The notes under the pieces were generated by a model, which made no database searches, was not told the origin of the DNA, and saw nothing but the letters and a program-made list of their open reading frames with translations. From Gemmiger formicilis (GTDB taxonomy: Bacteria > Bacillota > Clostridia > Oscillospirales > Ruminococcaceae), in assembly GCF_016900095.1 (NCBI RefSeq), contig NZ_JACJJP010000008.1, positions 1 to 64,000 on the forward strand: a stretch of DNA of 64,000 nucleotides, given 5' to 3'. Each line of letters opens with the position of its first letter. Within the stretch, counting starts at the first letter, position 1. Positions 15,866 through 24,726 of this stretch are shown one piece after another. Made by a program: the position numbers and the translations under genes.

Positions 15866-17317
15866 TTATTTGGCTCCTTTTCCCGCAAAAACAACAGCAA
15901 CAGTTTTGATCAGGATCTGAATATCCAAACCCAAAGACCAGTTGTCAATATACTGTGTGTCTAAGGAAACCACATCTTCAAAATTCTCTATGCTGGACCG
16001 CCCACTGACCTGCCACATGCCCGTAATGCCGGGCTTCATGCTCAGGCGACGCTTATGGTGACTCTCGTAATGCTTGTACTCGTCCACTGTAGGCGGCCGG
16101 GTTCCAACCAGACTCATATCTCCCCGAAGCACGTTCCAAAACTGCGGAAGTTCATCAATAGAGGTTTTCCTGATAAATTTACCGACTTTCGTGATGCGCG
16201 GGTCATCCGTCATCTTAAACATAAACCCGTTCATCTCATTTTTGGCCATGAGTTCTTTCTTGCGTTCTTCCGCATCCATATACATACTGCGCAGTTTATA
16301 GATGTAGAAGTAGCGGCCATTCAATCCCACACGTTTCTGTTTGAAAAACAGCGGCCCAGGACTCTCGATTTTGAGCGGGATTGCCACAATTGCGATAAAG
16401 GGAATACTGATCACCAAACCGACCAAAGCGCCACAAATATCTATAATCCGTTTAAGCAGAATATCACGGATATTGTGATGGACCGTGCTAATACCAATCA
16501 GATATGTGTTTCCTCGCCTTTCCAGGCTGGCAGCTGCCTGGCTGCGCCAGCCTTCGCCAGAGTGGCCACGGTACAGCTTTTCAAGAAGAGGCACGCTAAA
16601 ATGCACGTCCAGCCCCATGCTTTCCAATTCTACCAGGTAATTTTCCAGCGAGGCACCACTGTCATAGGGAACATCCAGATACACTTCATCTAAAGCGTCA
16701 CGGCGCACCCAGGTCATAAAATCTTCAAAACCGGCTTTAATGGGCAGACCATAAATCGTCTGTCCTATTTCCTCTTTCGTAGCATCCATCAGGGCAACGC
16801 CACAGATTTCCTTGCTCCAGTCCTTTTTCAAATCTTCCAGCAAAGGCTGCGCCCGGTCTGCAACGGTAAGGACCCCTACAAGCTTTTTCATAGGGCTTGC
16901 TTTGCCTGACTCACGCAAGTAACTTTTGACTGAAGTATGAAATACAGGCTGTAAAATAAAATTGAAGGCAAGAATTCCCACGAAGAAATATCGTGAATCC
17001 CCCAAAGGCATTTTTCCTAAGATCAGAAGCAACGCCAGCACCGCACCGATTGCGAATGTCATCACAGCCGCCCTGAGTATTTCTTTCTTCAGGCTCCGGT
17101 GGGTGATATCCTCTTCCTGATCAAAAAGTATAAAACCAATAGCAAAGGCTACGGCCAGCATCAAGTAAAATTGCAGATATTCCTGACTATTGTGTTCTTC
17201 CGGTATCATTTGAAGCCATGCATCAAAGATAAATCTGGATAAAACAACCGCACAAATCAGAGATGCCATATCTGCCAAAAAGGTCAAAATATATTCATAT
17301 CTGGCTCTATACGACAT
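15866..17317 (-). CDS. Priming sugar transferase, undecaprenyl-phosphate glycosyl-1-phosphate transferase
   Basis: A 483-residue enzyme that starts polysaccharide synthesis by moving a sugar-1-phosphate from a nucleotide sugar to undecaprenyl phosphate. It has an N-terminal block of four membrane segments, a Rossmann-like middle domain, a membrane segment near residue 285 (ICGALVGLVISIPFIAIVAIPL), and the C-terminal bacterial sugar-transferase domain: SPGPLFFKQKRVGLNGRYFYIYKLRSM, KVGKFIRKTSIDELPQFWNVLRGDMSLVGTRPP and LSMKPGITGMWQVSGRS. These are the standard WbaP/WcaJ motifs. ATG 17317 gives the usual length; the in-frame residues upstream overlap the preceding gene's terminator. Minus-strand neighbours are CpsB, LCP, CpsC, CpsD and an exported protein. 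Confidence 0.92.
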   Translation of the reverse strand: MSYRARYEYILTFLADMASLICAVVLSRFIFDAWLQMIPEEHNSQEYLQFYLMLAVAFAIGFILFDQEEDITHRSLKKEILRAAVMTFAIGAVLALLLILGKMPLGDSRYFFVGILAFNFILQPVFHTSVKSYLRESGKASPMKKLVGVLTVADRAQPLLEDLKKDWSKEICGVALMDATKEEIGQTIYGLPIKAGFEDFMTWVRRDALDEVYLDVPYDSGASLENYLVELESMGLDVHFSVPLLEKLYRGHSGEGWRSQAAASLERRGNTYLIGISTVHHNIRDILLKRIIDICGALVGLVISIPFIAIVAIPLKIESPGPLFFKQKRVGLNGRYFYIYKLRSMYMDAEERKKELMAKNEMNGFMFKMTDDPRITKVGKFIRKTSIDELPQFWNVLRGDMSLVGTRPPTVDEYKHYESHHKRRLSMKPGITGMWQVSGRSSIENFEDVVSLDTQYIDNWSLGLDIQILIKTVAVVFAGKGAK

Positions 17318-17481
17318 ACATATTCCACTCTTCCATCCCAATAAATTTGATAATCCTCTTGGTGTCACGCTCTCGACCAGGACAAGTATCATATCCTGCT
17401 GAAAAGCCTTCATACCGGCGTCTTGGAAACCAAAACTTTGCACCGGCAGAGCCCACCAGACCTTTATCATCAAGACACACA

Positions 17482-17516
17482 ATAAAAAGCCGGTGGCCTT
17501 GCAGGCCATCCGGCTT
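17482..17516 (-). terminator. Intrinsic terminator after the exported coiled-coil gene
   Basis: On the minus strand AAGCCGGATGGCC pairs with GGCCACCGGCTT around TGCAA and is followed by TTTATTG. It splits the polysaccharide operon, so the priming transferase needs readthrough or its own promoter in the 165-base leader before it. Confidence 0.75.
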
Positions 17517-17525
17517 GGGCATTGC

Positions 17526-18590
17526 TTACTTCTTGCCTGCGGTAACAGTCTTCTTCTTACGGGTCACCACAACAGCACCAGCGATAACTACCACAACGAT
17601 AACTACCACGATGTAAATCCAGACATTGCTGCCTGTGGAAGTTTCCTCGACGCTTTCCTGGGGAGCTTCCTGGGGAGCGGGCGTCGCTGCAACAGAGCTA
17701 TCTGCGGTGGTTGCCTGTTCGGCCGGTTGCTCTACAGTTACTTCCGTCTGCGCACGAGTCAAAATCATAACAGGCGAGAAAGAACTCATGGTCAAAGTAA
17801 CCATGCCATCACCAGGCGTGCAGGGAATGACCTCAACATTCATCCCATCAACGGTGATGCTCTCATCTGCCTGCAACTTTTCCGCAACAGCCTTGGCATC
17901 CGTGAGATCGCCAACGAAATGCAGCGCAAGCACATCGCTTTCCGGCGTGATACCGTCCACCTTTACCGGGATCTCTACGCTGCCGCCTGCGGCCAGCATC
18001 TGTTCCATATCGCCACTCACAGACACGTCAAAGAGTGCTGCCGCTTCGTAGTTGTCCATATTATCATAGTCTGCAGCTTCCGTGGCGGCAATCTCAGCTT
18101 CCACTTGTGCCAGTTCCTGTTCTGCTGCAGCAATATCATCTTCACTGGCACCGTCCGCCTTCAACTGCTCCACCTTGGCCGACAACTCATCACGCTGTGC
18201 ATTCAGTCGCTCAACGGTCACTGCCTTGTTGGCTGCAATCTGTGCCTCAATAGCCGAAGTAACTTCATTTGTATTGCCAAACCTGCTCACCAAATCACTG
18301 GTGGAATTGGTAGCCAGCGCAGCATAATAAACCACATTGGTCTTATCGCTGGTAGGCACATCCAATTTTCCAGAATAATCCAGCGTATTGGCAACATTGG
18401 TTACGAGAATACCGCCGTCGGACACATCGACTGTAGATTTCACGCCAGAAGCATCCGTAACCGTAAGCTGGTTGCCCGCCAACTCGGGACCAGTCTGGTA
18501 AGAGCTGTCAAACCACCCAGCAGCCGAAACGCCAGTCGCCAAAGTTGCTGCCATAGCAGTTGCCAAAAATGCAGATACAAGCTTTTTCAT
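17526..18590 (-). CDS. Exported coiled-coil protein with C-terminal membrane anchor, unknown function
   Basis: A 354-residue protein with a clear signal peptide (MKKLVSAFLATAMAATLATGVSAA). The mature protein has a beta-rich first part and then a charged alanine/glutamate-rich coiled coil (about 135-180: ERLNAQRDELSAKVEQLKAD...). A second folded region with DVLALHFVGDL and a Thr/Pro/Glu-rich linker follow. A C-terminal membrane helix (IYIVVVIVVVVIAGAVVVT) ends in basic residues. There is no LPxTG motif, so the tail helix itself anchors it. It is encoded between the tyrosine kinase CpsD and the priming transferase. I do not recognise the family; the place in the operon suggests a surface or assembly role in polysaccharide export or attachment. 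Confidence 0.8.
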   Translation of the reverse strand: MKKLVSAFLATAMAATLATGVSAAGWFDSSYQTGPELAGNQLTVTDASGVKSTVDVSDGGILVTNVANTLDYSGKLDVPTSDKTNVVYYAALATNSTSDLVSRFGNTNEVTSAIEAQIAANKAVTVERLNAQRDELSAKVEQLKADGASEDDIAAAEQELAQVEAEIAATEAADYDNMDNYEAAALFDVSVSGDMEQMLAAGGSVEIPVKVDGITPESDVLALHFVGDLTDAKAVAEKLQADESITVDGMNVEVIPCTPGDGMVTLTMSSFSPVMILTRAQTEVTVEQPAEQATTADSSVAATPAPQEAPQESVEETSTGSNVWIYIVVVIVVVVIAGAVVVTRKKKTVTAGKK

Positions 18591-18614
18591 ACATTTTCCC
18601 TCCATTGCTTTTGC

Positions 18615-19358
18615 TTATTTGTTTTTTACTGAATGCTGCCCATAACCATACGTTTTACCGTATTCCTTGTTATAGTAATAGCCAGATCGATAATAGCGAT
18701 GGTAATACACATTTGATTTACTATTCATATCCGCTCGGTTGAGTACAATTCCAAGAAGAGGAGTCTCTGTCCGTTTGAGAAGCTGTACAGAGTTATCAAC
18801 CATTTTACGCGGTGTTGAGCCGCTTCGTACAACCAGAACGGTTCCATCACAGTGGGTAGCAATATTCAAAGCATCCGCCACACTGCCGATGGGCGGGGTA
18901 TCGATTAGAACATACTCAAACATTCTCTCGCAGGTTTCGATCATCTGGGAAAAGCGAGGGCCTTCCAGCAGGATGGTCGGGTTGGCAATGGCCGAGGCCA
19001 CCGGCAAAATATAACCGTTGGGAATGCTTGTCTGATACAGCACATCATCAAGTTCCGATATACCTGCCAGATAATGGGCACCGCCCGTGAGTTTTCCTGT
19101 ACTGCTTAGACCATACTTACTGCGCAGCTCCGAATTTCGGAAGTCACAGTCAATCAGCAGCGTAGGCGTGCCCACTTCCGCCATCTGTTTCCACAGCTGC
19201 ATGGCCACAAAACTTTTTCCTTCATTGGGAACACTGCTGGTCAACATCACGGTTTTTACCTGATCACCGCAGAAGCCAAGGTTTACACGAAGCTGGTTCA
19301 GCGCCTCCGACATATCAAAGGGGAGTTCCGGCATATTGCGAATCTGCAATTCTTTCAT
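18615..19358 (-). CDS. cpsD: Capsular polysaccharide tyrosine autokinase CpsD
   Basis: A 247-residue BY-kinase. Walker A is SSVPNEGKSFVA, Walker A' is TLLIDCDFRNS and Walker B is YVLIDTPPIGSVADA. The C terminus is a tyrosine cluster (NVYYHRYYRSGYYYNKEYGKTYGYG) that serves as the autophosphorylation tail. Such kinases work with a CpsC-type membrane activator to time polymerisation and export of capsule; CpsB-type phosphatases reverse the phosphorylation. Its ATG overlaps the end of the cpsC-like gene by 4 bases, and all three partners are present in this operon. Confidence 0.93.
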   Translation of the reverse strand: MKELQIRNMPELPFDMSEALNQLRVNLGFCGDQVKTVMLTSSVPNEGKSFVAMQLWKQMAEVGTPTLLIDCDFRNSELRSKYGLSSTGKLTGGAHYLAGISELDDVLYQTSIPNGYILPVASAIANPTILLEGPRFSQMIETCERMFEYVLIDTPPIGSVADALNIATHCDGTVLVVRSGSTPRKMVDNSVQLLKRTETPLLGIVLNRADMNSKSNVYYHRYYRSGYYYNKEYGKTYGYGQHSVKNK

Positions 19359-20155
19359 TTTGTATCCCCTTTCTTGTGCTTGTTTTTCTTCTTTTTCCGT
19401 TTACGCCCGGCACTGTTGAAACTACCCAAATCTCCTTCCGGAATCGTAGCCAACGGCTGCACACCAAAATACTTGGCAATGTCATCCGGGGTAACGAAGG
19501 TATCGTTCATCAAGAACCGTACCAAAAGGACCGCGCAGCACAGAACTGCACCAGCCAACCCGCCAAGCATCGTATTCTTTGAATAGCTTGGGCTGGACTT
19601 TCCGGAAGGCGCAATGGCATCTTCCACAAGGTTCGGCGGATCTGTTTCCATGATATTCGGCAAGTAAATTCCCGCCTGGCGCACCAGCTCATTGGCAATA
19701 TCAGCCGATTGCTGCGGATCCGAACTGGTCACCAGGATTTTCAGAATCCGTGTATCCTGCGTGTTGCTAATGCTGATCATGCTCTCCAATGTTTTATAGT
19801 CCATATTCAGGGAGAGGTTATTGATCACATCCTGCAAAAGAGGTCGGCTCAGAAGCAGCTCCTGATAGTCCGCTGTCAGCGAAGCACCAATCTGCAAGTC
19901 CGACAAATTCACCACTGAGTCATTGGAAGCCGATACAATGTAAATTTTAGCAGTTGCCTGATATAATGGCGTTACCAGAAAATAAGTATAGGAAAAAGCC
20001 ACAGCCGCGCCAAGAATCAGGCAGAGAACAATCTGCCAAAGGTGGCCCCAGAAAAGGTAAAATACCTCTACCAGGTCTATGGTATCCTCCGCTTCTTGCC
20101 GCATTGCAATCACCTGCGGTTCAATTGGATATTCACTTAGTGTCTGTCGCTGCAT
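19355..20155 (-). CDS. cpsC: Polysaccharide co-polymerase / kinase activator CpsC (Wzz family)
   Basis: A 266-residue membrane protein with two membrane segments (LWQIVLCLILGAAVAFSYTYFLV near the N terminus and MLGGLAGAVLCCAVLLVRFL near residue 205) flanking an extracellular Wzz-type domain (YQATAKIYIVSASNDSVVNLSDLQIG; Pro-rich SPSYSKN before the second segment). The C-terminal tail is strongly basic. It controls chain length and activates the kinase CpsD, its immediate downstream neighbour. GGGAG lies 8 bases before ATG 20155; an upstream ATG at 20170 that overlaps the preceding stop lacks such a site, so the shorter start is preferred but not certain. Confidence 0.9.
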   Translation of the reverse strand: MQRQTLSEYPIEPQVIAMRQEAEDTIDLVEVFYLFWGHLWQIVLCLILGAAVAFSYTYFLVTPLYQATAKIYIVSASNDSVVNLSDLQIGASLTADYQELLLSRPLLQDVINNLSLNMDYKTLESMISISNTQDTRILKILVTSSDPQQSADIANELVRQAGIYLPNIMETDPPNLVEDAIAPSGKSSPSYSKNTMLGGLAGAVLCCAVLLVRFLMNDTFVTPDDIAKYFGVQPLATIPEGDLGSFNSAGRKRKKKKNKHKKGDTK

Positions 20156-20169
20156 ATTTGCTTCTCCCA

Positions 20170-21195
20170 TCAGCTATTACTTTTCTCGTAGAACAATGTC
20201 AGCATCGTCTGCTGGAGGCTGTCTTCATCCAGATAATAGGCAATGTGGTTATCCTCCACTTTGGACTCGCCATCGATGGTCAACAGATCCAGCTCGGTGT
20301 ACTCTTTCATATACTGTCCCAGCTCTGTAACAGTTTTGCTGCCCATGTTGGTAACCATATAATCGAAGACTGCATCGTAGGCACGTACTGCAAAATCGGC
20401 ATCCTGCTTTTCCATCTGTTTTTCAAGAGCCGCAAGATACTGCCGCTGACGTGCCATGCGGGAAAGATTGGACTGATCATCCACGTCCCTGCGGGCTCGC
20501 ACGAAGGTCAACGCCTGATCTCCCTGCAAAGTCACAACCGTTCCCTCCTGGAGAGACGGATCCACTGCAGAAAAATCAGAGGAAACCTCTACCGGCACAC
20601 CACCGACCATATCATTCAGAATGGCCACAGCATCCATGTTGAGTGCCATATAACCATCAATTTTTTGTCCATTGAAAAGGTTGGAGACGGTGTTTACCGT
20701 GTTTTCACAACTTTTCTTCTTTCCATCTCCATAGGAGTGGGCCAGCGTAAGTTGTTCAAACTCCGTTCCTATAACTTTTCCCGTCACCCCAAGGACAGGA
20801 ACATCAACCATACTGTCTCGGTTCAGCTGCAGGATCTGCCATGTCTTGTTAATATGATCCACCACAAGAAGCATCTGCACATCAGCCTGTCCACCGCCAA
20901 TATAGCTTTCCGTTCCGACGGCTTCTCCACTTTCGTCAATTCCCATCAGGAGCCAGGTCTGAAGGCCTTCCCGCTGAATATAATCGACGCCATTGTACGT
21001 AATATGTTTTCGTTCCTGAACGGCCGCTTCAGAAGTGAGTTCTGCATTAGCCGGCACATCATATTGATTATGCTCCCAGCTTGTGATTACCTTGAACACA
21101 AGCAAAGCAATCACAACCAAAAGAACCACAGCCACCGTTGCCCGGATGGCATCTTTACGCCGGATATGGCGATGTGAATAATTTGTATGACTCAT
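20170..21195 (-). CDS. LytR-CpsA-Psr family cell-wall ligase
   Basis: A 341-residue protein with a short cytoplasmic N terminus, one membrane helix (ATVAVVLLVVIALLVFKVIT) and an extracellular LCP domain. Typical LCP residues appear in LLMGIDESG, QADVQMLLVVDHINKTWQILQLNRDSMVDVP, and FVRARRDVDDQSNLSRMARQRQYL, the pyrophosphate-lipid and catalytic Arg/Asp blocks. LCP enzymes transfer undecaprenyl-linked polymers to peptidoglycan, so it probably anchors the polysaccharide made by this locus. It overlaps cpsB by 4 bases (ATGA). Confidence 0.92.
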   Translation of the reverse strand: MSHTNYSHRHIRRKDAIRATVAVVLLVVIALLVFKVITSWEHNQYDVPANAELTSEAAVQERKHITYNGVDYIQREGLQTWLLMGIDESGEAVGTESYIGGGQADVQMLLVVDHINKTWQILQLNRDSMVDVPVLGVTGKVIGTEFEQLTLAHSYGDGKKKSCENTVNTVSNLFNGQKIDGYMALNMDAVAILNDMVGGVPVEVSSDFSAVDPSLQEGTVVTLQGDQALTFVRARRDVDDQSNLSRMARQRQYLAALEKQMEKQDADFAVRAYDAVFDYMVTNMGSKTVTELGQYMKEYTELDLLTIDGESKVEDNHIAYYLDEDSLQQTMLTLFYEKSNS

Positions 21196-21932
21196 ACAGA
21201 TACGAAATGTGATAGCAACATCATCTGGGCATTTTCATCCATATCAAGGAGGAATTGTTTGCCCAGTTTGCGTTCCACCACTTTTCTTCCCTCCCAGAGA
21301 TTCGGCGCTCGACTCTTCATATTATGGCAGTCACTGCCCAACAATGGTTTGGCGGTATTTTCCAGAATCTCTAGTGCAGATTTTCGAGTTCTCCAATGTT
21401 GAAGAGCGCCCGCATTCACCTGCATAGGCAATGAGTATAGCCGGTCAAGCCATCTTTTGTTAGATCCAACTGTCAGCCGTTCCGGGTGAACAAGAACCAC
21501 GTCAAAACCCGAATCCCAGGCCAAGGACATAACCTCATCAATCTGGAATGAATTCCAGTCGCTATATGGCATCTCCAACAAAAGCGTATTGGTTCCTTCC
21601 ACGCAAAGACTATGCAGTTCCTTTTCTTCACTGATTCCGGAGTAATAAGCAACCTCTGCGCCAAGAAGGATGGAGATCGAAAAGGACTCCATCGCCGGTT
21701 GCAACTTTTGCCAAGCGGCAGCACGACGTGCCAGAAATGTTTCTACATTCATCCTTTCACGGTAGAAATGCGGTGTAGCGCATACAACATCTACATTGTG
21801 CTGTGCCATTGTTTGAAGGATCTTCAGAGAAGTGTCAACTCCATCGCTTCCATCATCGATTTGGGGCAAAATATGTGTATGTAAATCAATGATCGTTTTT
21901 ATCGCCCCCAATCGGATTTTCGTAAAAAGCAA
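21192..21932 (-). CDS. cpsB: PHP-type protein tyrosine phosphatase CpsB
   Basis: An up to 246-residue metal-dependent phosphatase of the PHP fold. It carries the signature IIDLHTHILPQIDDGSDG (metal-binding His/His/Asp), VCATPHFY, ILLGAEVAYY, VLVHPERL and LLGSDCHNM. CpsB dephosphorylates the CpsD kinase tail. It is the first gene of the operon. The start is unsettled: TTG 21932 and TTG 21911 are in frame but have no ribosome site, whereas GGGGG lies just ahead of ACG/ATC/ATT codons at about 21896-21890, right before the IIDLHTH motif. Confidence 0.9.
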   Translation of the reverse strand: MLFTKIRLGAIKTIIDLHTHILPQIDDGSDGVDTSLKILQTMAQHNVDVVCATPHFYRERMNVETFLARRAAAWQKLQPAMESFSISILLGAEVAYYSGISEEKELHSLCVEGTNTLLLEMPYSDWNSFQIDEVMSLAWDSGFDVVLVHPERLTVGSNKRWLDRLYSLPMQVNAGALQHWRTRKSALEILENTAKPLLGSDCHNMKSRAPNLWEGRKVVERKLGKQFLLDMDENAQMMLLSHFVSV

Positions 21933-22475
21933 TACGGTGCGAATGCTTCACCGGAAATCTGCACAAATTCCATTTTTAACTTCTAATTGTACTTTTACAT
22001 CTTATCATGACAGGCACAAAAAATCAACGCGAAACAATCTTTTTCGCCCCTCATTCTATATATTAGACAAAAAGTGCCAAAACAATTGAAAACTGTTCGT
22101 CAAGACAAACGTATTGTCCTTATCAAATCCGGACAATATTTCCACAAATTATTATTTTTCCATTTATTTACGTTCTTTTTCTTTTAATTTTATAAAAAAA
22201 TATACCACCTACCAAGGTCTGTTCGCCGTTGCAATGCACTCAGGAAAATCTGGTTCGAGTCCCCCTTATTGATCATAGACCGCTCTTATCCATCGTTTTG
22301 TCTATTGGATCATTTTCATTATCTGCCCGGTTATGGTTTATCTGGCAACGTTCGAGGAAAATTGCACGGATTCATTTATATAACATTTACATTTCTTCCT
22401 TTAATGTTCTATAAACATTGCTTTCGTGAATCCCAAAGTTTTTTGTCCCCTATGGTGCAAAAGACCGCTTGCCGG
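21933..22475. other. AT-rich gap between the polysaccharide operon and the aldo/keto reductase
   Basis: No gene is recognised. The stretch is the most AT-rich in the window and should contain the cpsB promoter on the minus strand, but no consensus pair was found. At 22252-22265 a GGTTCGAGTCCCCC block equals the T-arm of a tRNA, without the rest of a cloverleaf. Confidence 0.4.
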
Positions 22476-22497
22476 AATGGACCAACTCCTTTATAAT
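22469..22497 (+). promoter_or_regulatory. Promoter of the aldo/keto reductase gene
   Basis: TTGCCG (22469-22474), 17-base spacer, TATAAT (22492-22497), followed by AAGGAG 8 bases before the ATG at 22536. Confidence 0.75.
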
Positions 22498-22535
22498 ACA
22501 ACCACAGCAACTTATTTTTGTAAGGAGAACACAGA

Positions 22536-23515
22536 ATGGAACAGCGCAAATTCGGAAAAACCGGTCGCATGGTGAGTGAGATCGGCCTGGGCACCTGGCA
22601 GTTGGGCACCAAGTGGGGCGAGCCGTTCAACGAGGAAGAAGCCCAGAAGATTCTGGAAGCCAGCTACGAAAACGGCATCCCCCTGATCGACACCGCCGAC
22701 ATCTACAACGGCGGAAACAGCGAGCGGCCATCGGCCGGTTTCTGAAACAGCATCCCGATCACTTTTTTGTGGTCACCAAATGCGGGCGGGGGCTCAAGCC
22801 CCATGCGGCGGAGGGTTACACGCCGGAAAACATCGAACATTTTGTAGACGGCAGCTTGCAGCGGCTGGGTACCAAGAGACTGGACCTGGTGCTGCTGCAT
22901 TGCCCGCCCACATCGGTATACCAAAAGGACGAACTTTTCACCGGTCTGGACAAGCTGGTGGAAAAGGGAAAGATTGCCGCTTACGGTGTGAGCATCGAGA
23001 AGGTGACCGAGGGGTTGCAGGCGCTGGAATACCCCATCTCGGCCATTGAAGTCGTCTTCAACATGTTCCGGCCGAAACCGGTAGAAGAGTTGTTCCCCAA
23101 AGCCCAGGCACAGAATGTGGGGATTCTGGCCCGTGTGCCCCTGGCCAGCGGTCTGCTGACCGGCCGCTACACCAAGGATACGGTTTTTGGCCCCAAAGAC
23201 CACCGCAGCTTCAACCGCCACGGGGAATCCTTTGATAAGGGCGAGACTTTCTCCGGGGTGGATTACGAACTGGGCTTGCAGGCCGTCGCGGAGCTGAAAC
23301 AACTTTTCGGTACGGATCATCTGATTCCCTATGCCCTGCGCTGGATTCTGATGCATGACGCTGTCAGCGCAGTCATTCCCGGTGCCAGCAAGGCCGAACA
23401 GGTTTTGGCCAATGTGAAAGCCGCCGAACAGCCGCCCCTGACTCCGGAACAGATGCAGGGTGTGGCCCGCATCTATGACCGGTATCTTCGTGCTTCCATT
23501 CATCCTAACTGGTAA
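22536..23515 (+). pseudogene. Aldo/keto reductase with a one-base frameshift
   Basis: The first 64 codons read as an aldo/keto reductase (RKFGKTGRMVSEIGLGTWQLG...LIDTADIYNGGNSER) and then hit a stop in the wrong frame. The matching remainder continues in the +1 frame as AIGRFLKQHPDHFFVVTKCGRG... to the end at 23515. The catalytic Asp, Tyr, Lys (VVTKCG) and His (LLHCPP) are all present when the frames are joined. The break is at 22727/22728, where CGGCC stands in for an expected CGGGCC, a missing G. The gene has a good promoter and ribosome site. It is either a recent pseudogene or a base-calling error in a G run; the intact length would be about 325 residues. Confidence 0.85.
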
Positions 23516-23527
23516 TTCGGTACAGAA

Positions 23528-23568
23528 AACAGGCCCTGCCGGAGCAATCCCCCGGCAGGGCTTGTTGT
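23528..23568. terminator. Bidirectional terminator, aldo/keto reductase and sulfatase maturase
   Basis: GCCCTGCCGG pairs with CCGGCAGGGC around 9 bases. T-rich tails follow on both strands, matching the convergent genes. Confidence 0.8.
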
Positions 23569-23573
23569 TTGTT

Positions 23574-24716
23574 TCAAAACGTGGGCGCATTGCGCCGGGC
23601 GGCAGTTTCCGCCGCGGCAATCTCCATCAGGCGGGGTTCCGCATGGGCAAAGAACCGCCGGAAGGCCGCGCAGTAATAGTTTCCGGTCTTCCCTGCCCCG
23701 TCGGTGACCCAGTCCCGCGGACAGCCGCCAAAACACAACCGCTGCCATCGGCAATCCCCGCATTCCGCCGGGCGCTGCAATCCCCGCCGCAAAAAGTCCA
23801 CGGCGCGTTCGCTCTTGCTGAGTTCGGCCAGAGATGTCTGCCGCAGGTTTCCCAGCTTCCAGTCATCCAGGGCAAAAAAGTCGCAGGGATACACGCTGCC
23901 GTCCCCTTCCACCACCGAGTAGGCCCCGCATCGCCCGCTGGTGGCACAGGTGGAAGGCGGCAGCCCCATAGCCAGGTGCACATAGTCCTCAAACAGGCGG
24001 AGGCTGGTATACCGTCCCTCTTTCCAGTCCCGGTACCAGGCGTCGAAAAGCACGCAGAGAAAGTGACCGTAGTCGTCCGGTGTGAGGGACCAGGGACGCC
24101 CACCCCGCACTTCCCCTATTGGGTCCAGGCAGGGAATGAATTGCAGGTACCGCACCCCCGTTTTCTGCAAGGCATGGTAGATGCGCCCGGCGCTTTTGGC
24201 ACAGCGCTTGGTGACCACGCACAGCAGGTTGCAGTCCGCCCCTGCCCTTTGCAGCATGGCCAGATTCCGCTGTATCCGGGTCCAGGTACCCTTGCCGGAA
24301 GCATCCACCCGGAATTCGTCGTGGAGGGTCTTGTCCCCGTCCAGAGAAACGCCCACCAGGAAATGGTTTCGGGCCAAGAAGACTGCCCAGTCCTCATCCA
24401 AAGCCAGCGCATTGGTCTGGATGGCATAGGACACCGGCAGGCGGTTCGTGTTCTGCCGCCGGGTCTCGGCCACAAAATCCCGGAAAAACGGCAGTCCGGC
24501 CAGGGTGGGTTCCCCGCCCTGAAAAGCCACCTGCAGGCTGCCGTCCGGGCCGGCTGCCTCCAATGCCTGGCCAATCATCCGCCTTGCGGTGTCCCGGGTC
24601 ATAACTCCCATGCTGGCCTGGGTGCGGTTGGCGGCCTCGTCCTCATAAAAGCAGTACCGACATCGCATGTTGCACAGACTGGAGGCCGGTTTGACCAACA
24701 GATTGACGATCGGCAT
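23574..24716 (-). CDS. Anaerobic sulfatase maturase, radical SAM/SPASM
   Basis: A 380-residue radical SAM enzyme that oxidises a Cys or Ser of a type I sulfatase to formylglycine. The radical SAM cluster motif is CNMRCRYCFY near residue 15, followed by MT..TARRMIGQAL and FQGGEPTLAGLPFF. The C-terminal SPASM region provides the extra cysteines (CGAYSVVEGDGSVYPCDFF, CGDCRWQRLCFGGCPRDW). The pattern matches anSME proteins closely. Its ribosome site overlaps the stop of the LysR gene 10 bases upstream, so the two are co-transcribed. No sulfatase gene is in this window, so its client is elsewhere. Confidence 0.9.
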   Translation of the reverse strand: MPIVNLLVKPASSLCNMRCRYCFYEDEAANRTQASMGVMTRDTARRMIGQALEAAGPDGSLQVAFQGGEPTLAGLPFFRDFVAETRRQNTNRLPVSYAIQTNALALDEDWAVFLARNHFLVGVSLDGDKTLHDEFRVDASGKGTWTRIQRNLAMLQRAGADCNLLCVVTKRCAKSAGRIYHALQKTGVRYLQFIPCLDPIGEVRGGRPWSLTPDDYGHFLCVLFDAWYRDWKEGRYTSLRLFEDYVHLAMGLPPSTCATSGRCGAYSVVEGDGSVYPCDFFALDDWKLGNLRQTSLAELSKSERAVDFLRRGLQRPAECGDCRWQRLCFGGCPRDWVTDGAGKTGNYYCAAFRRFFAHAEPRLMEIAAAETAARRNAPTF

Positions 24717-24726
24717 TGTGTTCTCC

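Noticed and set aside
15604-15900. 98-codon minus-strand frame in the cps gap
   Set aside because: Antisense to the transposase-like remnant and overlapping the priming transferase end; no family pattern.
17317-17481. Possible riboswitch upstream of the priming transferase gene
   Set aside because: The stretch has some GC pairing but no match to c-di-GMP, SAM, preQ1 or cobalamin cores that I could trace.
22252-22265. T-arm sequence of a tRNA
   Set aside because: Only 14 bases match; no acceptor, D-arm or anticodon arm can be built around it, so it is not annotated as a tRNA.
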